From Candidatus Kapaibacterium sp. (GTDB taxonomy: Bacteria; Bacteroidota; Ignavibacteria; Kapaibacteriales; Kapaibacteriaceae), in contig JALHPC010000008.1 in assembly GCA_022842685.1 (NCBI GenBank), forward strand, positions 20,968 through 81,731: a stretch of DNA of 60,764 nucleotides, in the 5' to 3' direction. This document shows positions 26,517 to 34,972 of this stretch, piece by piece; the stretch's first letter is position 1; each line of letters opens with the position of its first letter. The position numbers and the translations under genes were made by a program. The notes beneath the pieces were generated by a model. It had not been told where the DNA came from and searched no databases. It saw nothing but the letters and a program-made list of their open reading frames with translations.

Positions 26517-26523
26517 CAAGTTA
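26517..26523 (-). promoter_or_regulatory. TAnnTTG box 4 nt before the nuclease ATG
   Basis: On the minus strand TAACTTG is followed by CGAT and the ATG at 26512. The spacing equals that of five other genes here, pointing to a transcript that begins at or next to the start codon (leaderless). This decides the start of the nuclease gene. It lacks one T of the full TAnnTTTG form. Confidence 0.45.
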
Positions 26524-26615
26524 CGGAAGGAGGGACGAGTATCGAAGTTTGAAGGAGTTTAGGGAGTTTACAGATTCCTTGTAAATCGTGTAAACTCAAT
26601 CAAACTACCTTAGCA

Positions 26616-26847
26616 ATGAGTCCGATAGACAACCCATATGCCCTTGGTGCAGGTACTCGACCACCTGAACTGGCTGGGCGAGACGAACTACAGGAGAAGG
26701 CAAGGATTGCATTGGCTCGCACGAAGGCATGCCATCATCGGAAAGGGAATGATATGGAGCCCCAATCATGGTGACACTGCCTTCACCGTTCCTCTCTTTG
26801 ACCAATACCTAAAGCGGATAATGACTGGCTATGACTGGAACGTCTAG
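26616..26847 (+). pseudogene. Internally deleted AAA/ATP-binding protein remnant
   Basis: Two frames read as the two ends of one ATPase family. From the ATG at 26616 the protein starts MSPIDNPYALGAGTRPPELA, then GRDELQEKARIALAR, the conserved beginning of ORC/Cdc6-like AAA proteins that normally continues into a P-loop. In another frame the last 33 codons (GMIWSPNHGDTAFTVPLFDQ, then YLKRIM) are the conserved C-terminal end of the same family. The Walker motifs and several hundred residues between are missing, and the join lies near 26740-26755. So this is the scar of a gene that lost its middle. Confidence 0.75.
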
Positions 26848-26863
26848 CACGATACTAACGAAT

Positions 26864-26897
26864 GTCGGCCACGTCGGACGTGTCCGACGTGGCCGAC
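26864..26897. terminator. Perfect 16-bp inverted repeat, possible terminator
   Basis: GTCGGCCACGTCGGAC at 26864-26879 pairs with its exact reverse complement at 26882-26897, with only GT between. It lies 11 nt after the end of the minus-strand histidine-rich lipoprotein gene and 16 nt after the AAA remnant, so it could end transcription from both sides. There is no T-run. The arms contain the TCGGAC core also found in two coding repeats of the window. Confidence 0.6.
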
Positions 26898-26908
26898 TGG
26901 GACTATGC

Positions 26909-27457
26909 CTACGGCACAAGCACGGGCCACGTTACCGCCACGTCTGTCTCGTCGGAACGCGTGATGCCGTTTTTATCCGACGTGTTGTCGAAATGGTCTA
27001 GCTCGATCTTGAGCGTTCCACTGCCCGACCGAACAGAGCTTACCAAAACTTCGAGACCAACAGGCAGATTCCGCGAGTCAATGTCGGATGCCGCAACGGC
27101 CATTACGTTGCCCTCGACGGTAAAAAACACTTGATGTTCGTCGCGCTCGGAACGAATGGCCGACGTCAGATCCTTGTTCTCCTTGGTGTTGAAGAACTCT
27201 AGCCGACCGTTATAGCTCGTACCAGCAGCAAGCCGAATGGTGTCGATACGGTTAGGCGCATTACCGCCCGGACCGTCGGCATCCTCCCATACAAACGCTT
27301 GTTCGGCACCGCCACTTACCGGCGTTACGAATAGCGTAACGCGGTTGATGAGGTCGTGGTCGTGATCGTGATCGTGGTCATGCGGTCCATGTCCGTGATC
27401 GGAACATCCAACAGCGAGGCCGGCAACGAGGCCAACAGCAATCAATCGTGTAAGCAT
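26909..27457 (-). CDS. Histidine-rich lipoprotein of a metal-uptake-like unit
   Basis: 182 residues, AGGAG site upstream. A lipoprotein signal (MLTRLIAVGLVAGLAVGCSD) is followed at once by HGHGPHDHDHDHDHD, a likely metal-binding tail. The rest is a small beta-rich domain without recognised family (VTLFVTPVSGGAEQAFVWED ... VLVSSVRSGSGTLKIELDHF). It is the last gene behind a TonB-dependent receptor (gap 64 nt) and a small His-rich protein. By analogy with zinc-type receptors that come with His-rich partners, it may collect or pass on a divalent metal at the outer membrane. The metal is not shown by the sequence. Confidence 0.8.
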   Translation of the reverse strand: MLTRLIAVGLVAGLAVGCSDHGHGPHDHDHDHDHDLINRVTLFVTPVSGGAEQAFVWEDADGPGGNAPNRIDTIRLAAGTSYNGRLEFFNTKENKDLTSAIRSERDEHQVFFTVEGNVMAVAASDIDSRNLPVGLEVLVSSVRSGSGTLKIELDHFDNTSDKNGITRSDETDVAVTWPVLVP

Positions 27458-27521
27458 GTGAACTCCTAAACGTGTGTTGATGAAAAATGTGTTGATGAAA
27501 GAGTGTTATAGAACGTCGTTG

Positions 27522-29891
27522 TTAGAAGGGCACCGTAATGCGCACAGTAATGTTGCGGCCCACGTCGTAGGCCATGTATCGAAAGCGTGAAAGGTAGTCG
27601 CGGTAGCGTGTGTCGAACAGGTTGCTGACGCTTGCGCTAACGCGCACGTCGTGGTTGCCAATGCTTGCGATGCCCCCTACAGATACATCGACAAGAGCAT
27701 AGCCAGGCGGAGGATCGGCATAGTCGAAGTTGGCTTCAAACCTGTGCTGCCTGTCTACAGCAACCACGCTAACGTCGAGGAAGGGGTCGTGCAGGCCTAC
27801 TGCATCGTGAAAGTGAAGGTGCGTTCCAAGGCGCACACGGTCGGCCGGCATCATGAACAACGGCTGGTTGCGGCCTACGTCGGTTCCACGCACGATCGAT
27901 GTTACACCGTAGAGGTTGAGAGCGTTGCTAAGCGCCCACGACGCGCGCACGTCGGCCCCGGCTATGGTTGCCGGCGTTTGCGTAAACCTGAACGTAGGGA
28001 AGGCACCCCGCACTGTAACGGTGGGGTTGTTGCGATCGGGTACCGACAAAATGTAGCCGTCGAACGAGTTGACGTAACCGGTAACGTAGATCTCGACGTC
28101 GGACTGACGGTACCGCACAGAGGCGTCGAGGCCAACGGAGCGCTCTGACTGCAGCAACGAGTCGCCGTATTCGAATACGGCCGTGCCGTGGTGGACATCG
28201 TTGCTAAACAGCTCGTTTACATGGGGTGGGCGCCAGCCAGTACCCACATTGGCGCGCACCAGCCAGTGTTCCGACGGCTCCCACGCAGCACCAATACTAG
28301 CTGTACCGGAAGCAAATGTGCGATCGTGACGGACAGACTCGGTAGCAAAGCGCGCGCGCACGTCGGCCTGCAAGGTGCGCACGTCGTAGCGCACGCCAGC
28401 CGCCAGTGCTACATCGCCCACCATCATCTGCGCAAAGGCAAAACCGCCTAGGCCGTTCGCAACGTAGTCGGGCACCAAAAACACACTGCCAAAGCGTGTA
28501 TTCTTTTGATGCTGTCCAGCCACACCGGTCGTTAGCCGCACATCATGGCCCACATCCACGGTCCATCGTGCATCGGCACTGTACGTGTCCAACAGCAGTT
28601 GCATGGCCGGTGTGGCAAGCGCTCGGTTTAGCCGCGCTACAGAGTCGCGTGCGCGCTCCACGGGGTCGTCGCCACGGCCCACAATCCGCGAGTTATGCGC
28701 ATCGAATTCGGACCTGTCGTTGCGCTGCCAGCCGTAGACGACTTTCACGGTGCCGGCGTCGTGCAAGTTCAACGTTGTTTGGATCGACAAAAGCCGGTGT
28801 TCGATTTCCTGGCGCGGACGTCCGATATCGTACGAAAACGCATCGGTAACCGACAGCGGACGTCCACGCTCGATTACGCGTTGAAGGTTGGTGGAATTAC
28901 CAACATGCGACCCCGAGAAAATGCCCAGCGTTGTGCCGAACAGGCTTGCACGTGCAACCACTTCCACATCACCAATCGTAAGCCCCAAGTCAACGGCGCC
29001 GTTCAACTCCGAAAAGCCCGAGTTTGTTAGCCGGAATGCCGGCGTAGCTGCATCGCCGGCGCGCCGCGTGCTGCCTTGCACTCGCACAGCAAGGCCGCTG
29101 CCCAGCACGTCGCCAGCTTCCAGCCATGCTCCAAGTGCCCCTTGCCAGTTGTTGGTAAAGGTATTGATGTTTACTTCGCCATGTGCTTCGTTGCCGGTGG
29201 GTAGGGGGCGGGGTTCGACGCTTATCACGCCTCCAATCGCGTTCGGGCCATACATCACGGCCGACGGCCCAGCTACCACCTGGATACGTGCCGGCGCAAA
29301 GGGGTCGATTTCCGGCGCATGTTCGGCCCCCCACTGTTGGCCTTCCTGCACAACACCGGCATTCAGTGTTACCAGCCGCAGGCCGGTCATTCCATGATAC
29401 ATCGGCTTCGAAATCGACGGGCCCGTCTGAATAATCGTCACCCCAGGCACCGTGCGCAACACGTCGGCAAAGGTCTGTCCTCGATGTTCATCCACGTGGG
29501 CCTGCGACAGTACTTCGACGTGTTGCGCGGGCATACCGGCATTCGTCTCGCCTTCCACCATAACGGCTTTCGACAGGATGGCGGCTGGAGCCAACAACAC
29601 TTCGACGCGACGATCTACGCCTCCGGTCACGATAATGGCCTTCGACGCATATCCAATCATCGACACCACCACGCGCACCGTATCGCCCACCACGTCGTGC
29701 AGGTGAAACACGCCACCACGCCCCACTACCGTACCCTGTGAGGTGTTGGCCACACGTACCGTAGCTCCGATAAGGGGCGCTCGCGTTACGCTATCGCGAA
29801 CGATTCCGTGAATGTGAATATCGGCAACACCGGCCTGCATAAGCGTCAATGCGCTCATGCACGCAAGTGCCACCACAAGAATGGTGCGCAT
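27522..29891 (-). CDS. TonB-dependent outer-membrane receptor
   Basis: 789 residues. A signal peptide (MRTILVVALACMSALTLMQA) is followed by a carboxypeptidase-regulatory-like domain (residues about 27-100, GIVRDSVTRAPLIGATVRVA), a plug domain (about 115-225; HVDEHRGQTFADVLRTVPGV, MYGPNAIGGVISVEPRP) and a 22-stranded-type beta-barrel ending in an aromatic C-terminal strand (MAYDVGRNITVRITVPF). It imports a scarce substrate powered by TonB. The flanking His-rich genes, and several histidines in the protein, suggest a divalent metal such as zinc, as for ZnuD-type receptors. This is an inference from context. Confidence 0.9.
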   Translation of the reverse strand: MRTILVVALACMSALTLMQAGVADIHIHGIVRDSVTRAPLIGATVRVANTSQGTVVGRGGVFHLHDVVGDTVRVVVSMIGYASKAIIVTGGVDRRVEVLLAPAAILSKAVMVEGETNAGMPAQHVEVLSQAHVDEHRGQTFADVLRTVPGVTIIQTGPSISKPMYHGMTGLRLVTLNAGVVQEGQQWGAEHAPEIDPFAPARIQVVAGPSAVMYGPNAIGGVISVEPRPLPTGNEAHGEVNINTFTNNWQGALGAWLEAGDVLGSGLAVRVQGSTRRAGDAATPAFRLTNSGFSELNGAVDLGLTIGDVEVVARASLFGTTLGIFSGSHVGNSTNLQRVIERGRPLSVTDAFSYDIGRPRQEIEHRLLSIQTTLNLHDAGTVKVVYGWQRNDRSEFDAHNSRIVGRGDDPVERARDSVARLNRALATPAMQLLLDTYSADARWTVDVGHDVRLTTGVAGQHQKNTRFGSVFLVPDYVANGLGGFAFAQMMVGDVALAAGVRYDVRTLQADVRARFATESVRHDRTFASGTASIGAAWEPSEHWLVRANVGTGWRPPHVNELFSNDVHHGTAVFEYGDSLLQSERSVGLDASVRYRQSDVEIYVTGYVNSFDGYILSVPDRNNPTVTVRGAFPTFRFTQTPATIAGADVRASWALSNALNLYGVTSIVRGTDVGRNQPLFMMPADRVRLGTHLHFHDAVGLHDPFLDVSVVAVDRQHRFEANFDYADPPPGYALVDVSVGGIASIGNHDVRVSASVSNLFDTRYRDYLSRFRYMAYDVGRNITVRITVPF

Positions 29892-29964
29892 TGCTGCACA
29901 AAAAGGAAAGGAGCTGCCACAACATGCGGCAGACCACGGGCGCTACACTGCGCCTAGGCGAGCG

Positions 29965-30321
29965 TTAAACGTGCGCCGGCGGCGCACGGCCGCGACTAAT
30001 GCTGCCAACGGTAGACGAGGCCGCCTCGGGCAACACCGTCGGTAAAACAACAAGGCCGGCAAAGGCCACCGGCGGTGGCGCAATCACGGCGGCTTGCACT
30101 GCCACAGGTAGGCCAACGCAGAGCGCGCAGTCCGAAGCGTCCGATCGCTCCGACGCGTCCGATGAGTCCGACGCATCCGACGAGTCCGACCGCTCCGACT
30201 GCACTTCGTGTTCGTCGTGATGATGCCACGACGTTTCGCCCACGGCTCCTACAAAGGCAACCAGCAGGAGGGCCGCAAGCAGGCGGCCAACGAAACTGCG
30301 ATATGGTGATGCGCTTGACAT
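29965..30321 (-). CDS. Small His-rich exported protein (DUF2946-like)
   Basis: 118 residues from the ATG at 30321; the same frame is open further upstream but that part lies over the plus-strand oxidoreductase gene and is a shadow. An N-terminal hydrophobic segment (SFVGRLLAALLLVAFVGAVG) is followed by SWHHHDEHEVQ, a 23-residue run of S-D-x triplets, DCALCVGLP and a second hydrophobic part. This resembles DUF2946-type proteins found near metal transporters. A TAGTTTCG box (one mismatch to TAnnTTTG) ends 6 nt before the ATG. First gene of the receptor unit; gap to the receptor 73 nt. Confidence 0.65.
   Translation of the reverse strand: MSSASPYRSFVGRLLAALLLVAFVGAVGETSWHHHDEHEVQSERSDSSDASDSSDASERSDASDCALCVGLPVAVQAAVIAPPPVAFAGLVVLPTVLPEAASSTVGSISRGRAPPAHV
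30130..30201. repeat. 9-bp TCGGAC repeat inside a coding region
   Basis: On the minus strand about seven copies of a 9-bp unit (TCGGACGCG with variants such as TCGGACTCG and TCGGAGCGA) run in frame and encode the S-D-S-S-D-A-S-D-type segment of the small His-rich protein. The same unit recurs at 50513-50545 in the glycosyltransferase gene and, as part of a palindrome, at 26864-26897. Confidence 0.75.
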
Positions 30322-30340
30322 CGGCTTCGAAACTACAACG

Positions 30341-30347
30341 TAATTTG
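30341..30347 (+). promoter_or_regulatory. TAnnTTG box 4 nt before the oxidoreductase ATG
   Basis: TAATTTG is followed by CCAA and the ATG at 30352. The divergent gene starts at 30321, so the two promoters share only 30 nt and cannot easily fire at the same time. The plus-strand message is predicted to be leaderless. Confidence 0.4.
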
Positions 30348-30351
30348 CCAA

Positions 30352-31338
30352 ATGCGTGCCTGTGTGCTTACCCAAGAGGGACTTTCGGTGGCGTCGGTAC
30401 CCGACCCACAACCCGCCGCCAACCACGTTGTGGTGGCTGTACGAACAGCTGGACTTAACCGCCGCGACCACTGGATAACCGTTGGCAAATATCCCGGAGT
30501 GCAGCTGCCCGTCGTGCTTGGCAGCGACGGCTGCGGCGTGATGGAAGCCGAGGGTCATGCGCTCGACGGCCAGCGCGTAGTGATAGACCCTAGCATGAGT
30601 TGGGACGCTACCACCGACACCCAAGGTAGCGACTATCAGATTTTGGGCATGCCGCTGCAAGGCACGCTTGCCGAACGCATAGCCGTTCCAGCGGGCAATG
30701 TGCATGCGGCGCCAAGGCATTGTTCCGACGCCGAAGCTGCCGCGTTGCCCCTTGCAGGGATAACGGCATGGCGGGCAACGGCAAAGAGAGCGGCAGTGCG
30801 CAGTGGACAGCACGTATTGGTAACTGGCATAGGGGGTGGCGTTGCCACGTTTGCAGTTCAGATTGCCAAGGCCATGGGCTGCAAGGTGTGGGTTACCAGC
30901 AGCAAGACCGCCAACCTGGAACGCGCAGCTCAGGTGCTTGGCACAGATGGTGGCGCCTTGTACACCGAGGCCGACTGGGCCAAACAGATTCAATCGCAGG
31001 CAGGGCATATCGACGCCGTAATTGACGGAGCCGGAGGACCTGGCTTTAACAACTGCCTAGGCATTGTGCGTCCTGGGGGCACCATCGCCGTCTACGGTGC
31101 CACGGCAGGAGCCGTACCCACGATGAACCTCCACCGAGTGTTTTGGAAACACATCACCATTGCCGGCAGCACCATGGGTTCGCCGCAGGATATGGCGGAT
31201 TGGCTGGCGTTTGTGAACGACCATCAAATTCGGCCAGTCGTCGATAGCGAGTATATGCTCTCGAACACAGCACAGGCCTTTGCGCGCCTTGCATCGTCGG
31301 AACAGTTTGGCAACATCATCGTGCGCATCGCAGAATGA
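30352..31338 (+). CDS. Medium-chain dehydrogenase/quinone oxidoreductase-like protein
   Basis: 328 residues with the MDR fold: an N-terminal GroES-like domain (VRTAGLNRRDHWITVGKYPG, LPVVLGSDGCGVMEAEG) and a Rossmann domain (VLVTGIGGGVATFAVQIAKA, an NADPH-type GxGxxA loop). In place of the structural-zinc cysteines of classical alcohol dehydrogenases there is one Cys at most, so it belongs with the zinc-independent quinone oxidoreductase-like enzymes. Substrate unknown. The stop overlaps the ATG of the methyltransferase gene by 4 nt (ATGA), so the two are probably cotranslated, though a functional link is not evident. Confidence 0.88.
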   Translation: MRACVLTQEGLSVASVPDPQPAANHVVVAVRTAGLNRRDHWITVGKYPGVQLPVVLGSDGCGVMEAEGHALDGQRVVIDPSMSWDATTDTQGSDYQILGMPLQGTLAERIAVPAGNVHAAPRHCSDAEAAALPLAGITAWRATAKRAAVRSGQHVLVTGIGGGVATFAVQIAKAMGCKVWVTSSKTANLERAAQVLGTDGGALYTEADWAKQIQSQAGHIDAVIDGAGGPGFNNCLGIVRPGGTIAVYGATAGAVPTMNLHRVFWKHITIAGSTMGSPQDMADWLAFVNDHQIRPVVDSEYMLSNTAQAFARLASSEQFGNIIVRIAE

Positions 31339-32564
31339 CCGAAGCATCGCTCTTAGGGCATGCTGCCGAGGCAGTGCGCATCATACGCAAGAGCCCACAG
31401 CCGGCCGATCTTGTGATGTCGAGGTACCTGCGCGAGCGCAAGTACATAGGCGCGTCGGATAGGCGGTTCATTTCGGCTGTCGTGTTTACGTGCTTACGCA
31501 AGCTTATGACGTGCCAGGCCATTCAGGAGGCCAAGGGCTACGACGACGTTACGTCGGCTGCCCATGCACTGTTGGAAGGCCGGGCCGACGACGTTGTTGC
31601 TGGCTTGGCGGACGACGTAACGTCCAACACGCAGGCGTGGTTAATAGACAGCACCCGTGAGCGGTGGGGGGCGGCCGCTAGCGACGTATGGCACGCTCTT
31701 GCCGAACCAGCCGAAGTGGTACTACGTGTGAACGAGCGCCGCGCGCCGCGCGAGGCCATACTTGCGGCCTTACGTAAGGACGGCATTGCCTGCAGGGAGG
31801 GCCGGTGGGTTCATTCGGCCATTGTGTTACAGGAGCGCGTATTCTTGGACAACCGCAAGGTAATGACGGAGGGCTTCGTCGAAGTGCAAGACGAGGCCAG
31901 CCAGATGGTGTCGATAGCGGCTGCGCCGCGCCCCTTCGACGTAGTGTTAGACGCCTGTGCGGGCGCAGGCGGCAAGGCGTTGCACGTTGCCGATTTGCAG
32001 CGCGACCGGGGCCACATCATTGCGCGCGACGTGGACGTCAAGCGTCTGCGCAGCATGCTGCCTCGCGTCCACCGTGCCGGCCTACACTCCGTAATCGTGC
32101 TACCCATTCAGCACAACGAGCGCTACGACCGCCTTCCCAAGGCCATCCCCCGCGAGGGGTTCGACGTCGTGTTAATCGACGCCCCCTGCACAGGAATGGG
32201 AACGGTGCGACGGATGCCCATGCCGAAGTGGACGTTAACAGAGGACCGACTGCAGCGCTATGTTGCCAAGCAGCGACATTTGCTGCACACACTAGCGGCG
32301 AACGTTAAAGAGGGCGGCGTGCTGCTCTATGCCACGTGTAGCATATTGCCGCAAGAAAACGAGCATGCCGTGGCAGATTTTCTAGCGGCGCACCCCAACT
32401 TTGCTCTGGAGCGCCTACCCGATGCATGCGCCGAAGCGTGCGATGCTGCCGGCACGTCGCTCGATGCAGGCATGTTGCAGATGGACCCGCATCACCATGG
32501 CACCGACGGGCTGTTTATGGCGCGCATGCGACGTGCTGCGCATAGTGACATGCCTTCGGCATAG
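31335..32564 (+). CDS. RsmB/NOP-family RNA (cytosine-5) methyltransferase
   Basis: 409 residues. An N-terminal helical part is followed by a PUA-like stretch and the methyltransferase core: VLDACAGAGGKALHVADL for SAM binding, FDVVLIDAPCTGMGTVRRMP with the release cysteine, and LLYATCSILPQENE with the catalytic cysteine. So it should methylate cytosine in ribosomal RNA or tRNA. The family normally ends soon after a GLFMARMRR-like strand; here the last 8-9 residues (AAHSDMPSA) are encoded by the first units of the mini-hairpin array, whose spacer provides the TAG stop. The array has therefore replaced the original end of the gene. Confidence 0.9.
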   Translation: MTEASLLGHAAEAVRIIRKSPQPADLVMSRYLRERKYIGASDRRFISAVVFTCLRKLMTCQAIQEAKGYDDVTSAAHALLEGRADDVVAGLADDVTSNTQAWLIDSTRERWGAAASDVWHALAEPAEVVLRVNERRAPREAILAALRKDGIACREGRWVHSAIVLQERVFLDNRKVMTEGFVEVQDEASQMVSIAAAPRPFDVVLDACAGAGGKALHVADLQRDRGHIIARDVDVKRLRSMLPRVHRAGLHSVIVLPIQHNERYDRLPKAIPREGFDVVLIDAPCTGMGTVRRMPMPKWTLTEDRLQRYVAKQRHLLHTLAANVKEGGVLLYATCSILPQENEHAVADFLAAHPNFALERLPDACAEACDAAGTSLDAGMLQMDPHHHGTDGLFMARMRRAAHSDMPSA

Positions 32565-33003
32565 TGACATGCTGCGCATAGTAACATGCTGCGCATAGTA
32601 ACATGCTGCGCATAGTGACATGCCTTCGGCATAGTGACGTGCTGCGCACAGTAACATGCCTTCGGCATAGTAACATGCTTCGCATAGTAACATGCCTTCG
32701 GCATAGTAACATGCTGCGCATAGTAACATGCCTTCGGCATAGTAACATGCTGCGCACAGTAACATGCTGCGCATAGTGACATGCTGCGCATAGTAACATG
32801 CTGCGCATAGTGACATGCTGCGCATAGTAACATGCCTTCGGCATAGTAACATGCTGCGCATAGTAACATGCCTTCGGCATAGTAACATGCTGCGCATAGT
32901 GACATGCTGCGCACAGTGACATGCTGCGCATAGTGACGTGCTGCGCATAGTAACATGCTGCGCATAGTAACATGCTGCGCATAGTGACATGCCTTCGGCA
33001 TAG
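32545..33003. repeat. Mini-hairpin array 2
   Basis: About 27 units: ATGCTGCGCAT, ATGCTTCGCAT, GTGCTGCGCAC (11 bp) and ATGCCTTCGGCAT (13 bp), separated by AGTAAC or AGTGAC. A few units have one mispaired end (ATGCTGCGCAC). The loop on the minus strand is GCA or GAA throughout. The array starts inside the 3' end of the methyltransferase gene and ends at a mini-hairpin followed by AGGTATGATG. In six frames it gives long low-complexity reading frames, which are artefacts. Confidence 0.9.
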
Positions 33004-33301
33004 GTATGATGAGCATTTGATAGAAGGACGTTACGCCCGTCGTTCACGGCGGGTATGATTTATGCGGATTCACGACCACACCGAGAGTACATGCCATCCC
33101 CCATCGTCCAACATTAGCACGGTCCGATGCGGCCCTGGCGCAACGCCGGGTTTGGAAGGGCGGTCTCGGCGAGGCACCGGGTCTGTGAGTTGCACCGTTA
33201 CCACGTCGCGATAAGCTATCTGACGATTCAACCTCTATCGAACGGCATGGTCACCGTAAGTTGCTGCCCCACAGAACAACACACTCCGCTACGGCATATC
33301 C
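33004..33301. other. Gap without a recognised gene
   Basis: About 300 nt. I see no convincing frame on either strand. One short stem (CCCGTCG, loop TTCA, CGGCGGG, with one wobble) lies at 33036-33053 and may be a terminator or the end of a lost mobile element. No TAnnTTTG box or strong ribosome binding site is visible before the next gene at 33302. Confidence 0.4.
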
Positions 33302-34825
33302 ATGAAGGCCGGCGTCGACGACCTTTTCCAGCTCATCAGGGCCCTGTCGCCCAGCGAGAAACGCTACGTTTCGATCCGAAATGCTGGCGATGCCGAGGCA
33401 TTGTATGTGTTCCTGTACGGACTTATCGACGCCCAGTCGAGCTACGACGAAGAGGCCGTTGCGTTGGCAGTAAAACAGCGCGACAAGAACGCCAATGTGT
33501 CGATGCTCAAGAAGTACCTCGAGAGCTATCTGATTGGTGTCTTGTGCGACTACCACGGCGCCAGCAAGGATGCATGGCATACGTATCGCGTGCTCTTCGT
33601 TTCAAAGATCTTGCACGAAAAGGGCCTTAATCGCATGGCTCTACGCATGCTGGATAGCATCCGTGAGAGCTCGTTAAAAGGTGGTGCATTCCAAGCGGCA
33701 ATGTTATCGACGCGCATGCTGTTGTCGCATAGCGAAGACTATTATCCACCCGACGAGTTAGCGCAAGTACAGACAGAGCTCTATGACAGTTCGCTGGAGA
33801 TTCTCAGGGCGCTAACCCGCGAGCAGGATTTCGTGTACTTGCAGGTTACCACACAGCGGCTCATGCGCGAGATGCGTTCGTCGAACACCGATGACGTGCG
33901 CGCCGAGCTTCGCACACTGCTCCAGCATGAGTGCCTCCAGCCGGGTGCCGCCGCTACGCCACGCCAAGCTATCACGGCTTCGAGTACACAGTCGCGCATC
34001 CACATGCTCTTGGGCGACGTACAAGAGGCCTTCCAATTCTCCATTCAAAACGTTCGCGATTGGGAGCAGCTGCCCGAATACAACACCACCTACATTGTTA
34101 GCTATGCCGGCGCGCTTAACAATGCCTTTATTCGCGCCCTCTATGCTAGGCAGTATCCAGCCGTGCTTGATATGCGTGCTAAAATCGCCGCTTTGCCTCA
34201 CACCACGCACGAGATGAAGCTGTTTAAGTATCAGAGTCTTACACAAATCGATCTCATTATCGTTTACCTAACTGGCAAGTACCACGAACTCGACGCCATC
34301 GTACAGGCCTTCGCCAAGGCCTCGCCCGATTATCAGCAGTACACCCCTGCCTACATGATGCGCAGCATTTCCACTTCCATTGCATCGCTCTATTTTCTTC
34401 AAGGCAACTGGCAAGGTGCGCTGAAATTTCTTGCGGCTACAACTACGAATGATGCTATTGATACAACCACCGAGCAAGCCCGGGTTCTCAATATTCTTGC
34501 GCACTGCATGATGCGTAACGAAAACGTCATCGAAAGCATTTGCCGATCGCACAAACGCAATGCCAAGGAGCAGGCCAAGGCAACCCCAATGGAAGTCGAC
34601 GCAGCAGCGTTAGCGCGAAAACTCTTGCGTCTGGACGTGCAGCACAACAAGGCCCAAGCAGAGATATCCGCCTTCGAGCACACTCACCATTCGCTCATCT
34701 CGCAGCAAGCAACCGAAGGCAAACTCTTCGGCACTGCCATCCGCCTGTGGATCGAACACATGCGACGTGGCACGCCGATCGTAGAACTCGCCATGGCGGC
34801 GGCACCTATGGGGACAGACGGCTAA
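33302..34825 (+). CDS. Unknown helical protein
   Basis: 507 residues, no signal peptide, strongly alpha-helical and without membrane segments. It starts MKAGVDDLFQLIRALSPSEK, then RYVSI; the L(I)xxLSPSEKRY opening followed by long helical repeats is one I associate with uncharacterised Bacteroidota proteins. Several segments have TPR-like spacing (for example ISTSIASLYFLQGNWQGALK), so a helical-repeat scaffold is plausible. No catalytic motif is seen. It stands between mini-hairpin array 2 and a large T9SS cargo gene. Confidence 0.75.
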   Translation: MKAGVDDLFQLIRALSPSEKRYVSIRNAGDAEALYVFLYGLIDAQSSYDEEAVALAVKQRDKNANVSMLKKYLESYLIGVLCDYHGASKDAWHTYRVLFVSKILHEKGLNRMALRMLDSIRESSLKGGAFQAAMLSTRMLLSHSEDYYPPDELAQVQTELYDSSLEILRALTREQDFVYLQVTTQRLMREMRSSNTDDVRAELRTLLQHECLQPGAAATPRQAITASSTQSRIHMLLGDVQEAFQFSIQNVRDWEQLPEYNTTYIVSYAGALNNAFIRALYARQYPAVLDMRAKIAALPHTTHEMKLFKYQSLTQIDLIIVYLTGKYHELDAIVQAFAKASPDYQQYTPAYMMRSISTSIASLYFLQGNWQGALKFLAATTTNDAIDTTTEQARVLNILAHCMMRNENVIESICRSHKRNAKEQAKATPMEVDAAALARKLLRLDVQHNKAQAEISAFEHTHHSLISQQATEGKLFGTAIRLWIEHMRRGTPIVELAMAAAPMGTDG

Positions 34826-34972
34826 ATATCGTCGCTGCAAGACATAAATACGATGAGCAGCTACGTATTGGTAACAAAAACAACCCTACGTTGTTCGTCA
34901 TCACATACCATTCCTGCCTTCATTCGCTGTCTCCACTCTATGTCGGTACCACCTCGTAAGAAGAGTCAAAAG

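Noticed and set aside
29965..31008. Full-length 347-codon minus frame
   Set aside because: Only its last 118 codons have a signal-like start and a plausible end. The rest is antisense to the oxidoreductase gene, which has clear family motifs.
24389..33003. CRISPR arrays
   Set aside because: Units are 11-13 bp with 6-nt near-constant spacers; there are no unique 30-40 nt spacers and no cas genes in the window.
32415..33047. Three overlapping minus-strand frames of 155-210 codons (Tyr-Ala-Gln-His-Val-type repeats)
   Set aside because: Array 2 has 17- and 19-bp periods without stops in three frames, so long frames arise automatically.
33036..33053. End of an IS200/IS605-type element
   Set aside because: Only one short wobble stem; no transposase or second end was found nearby.
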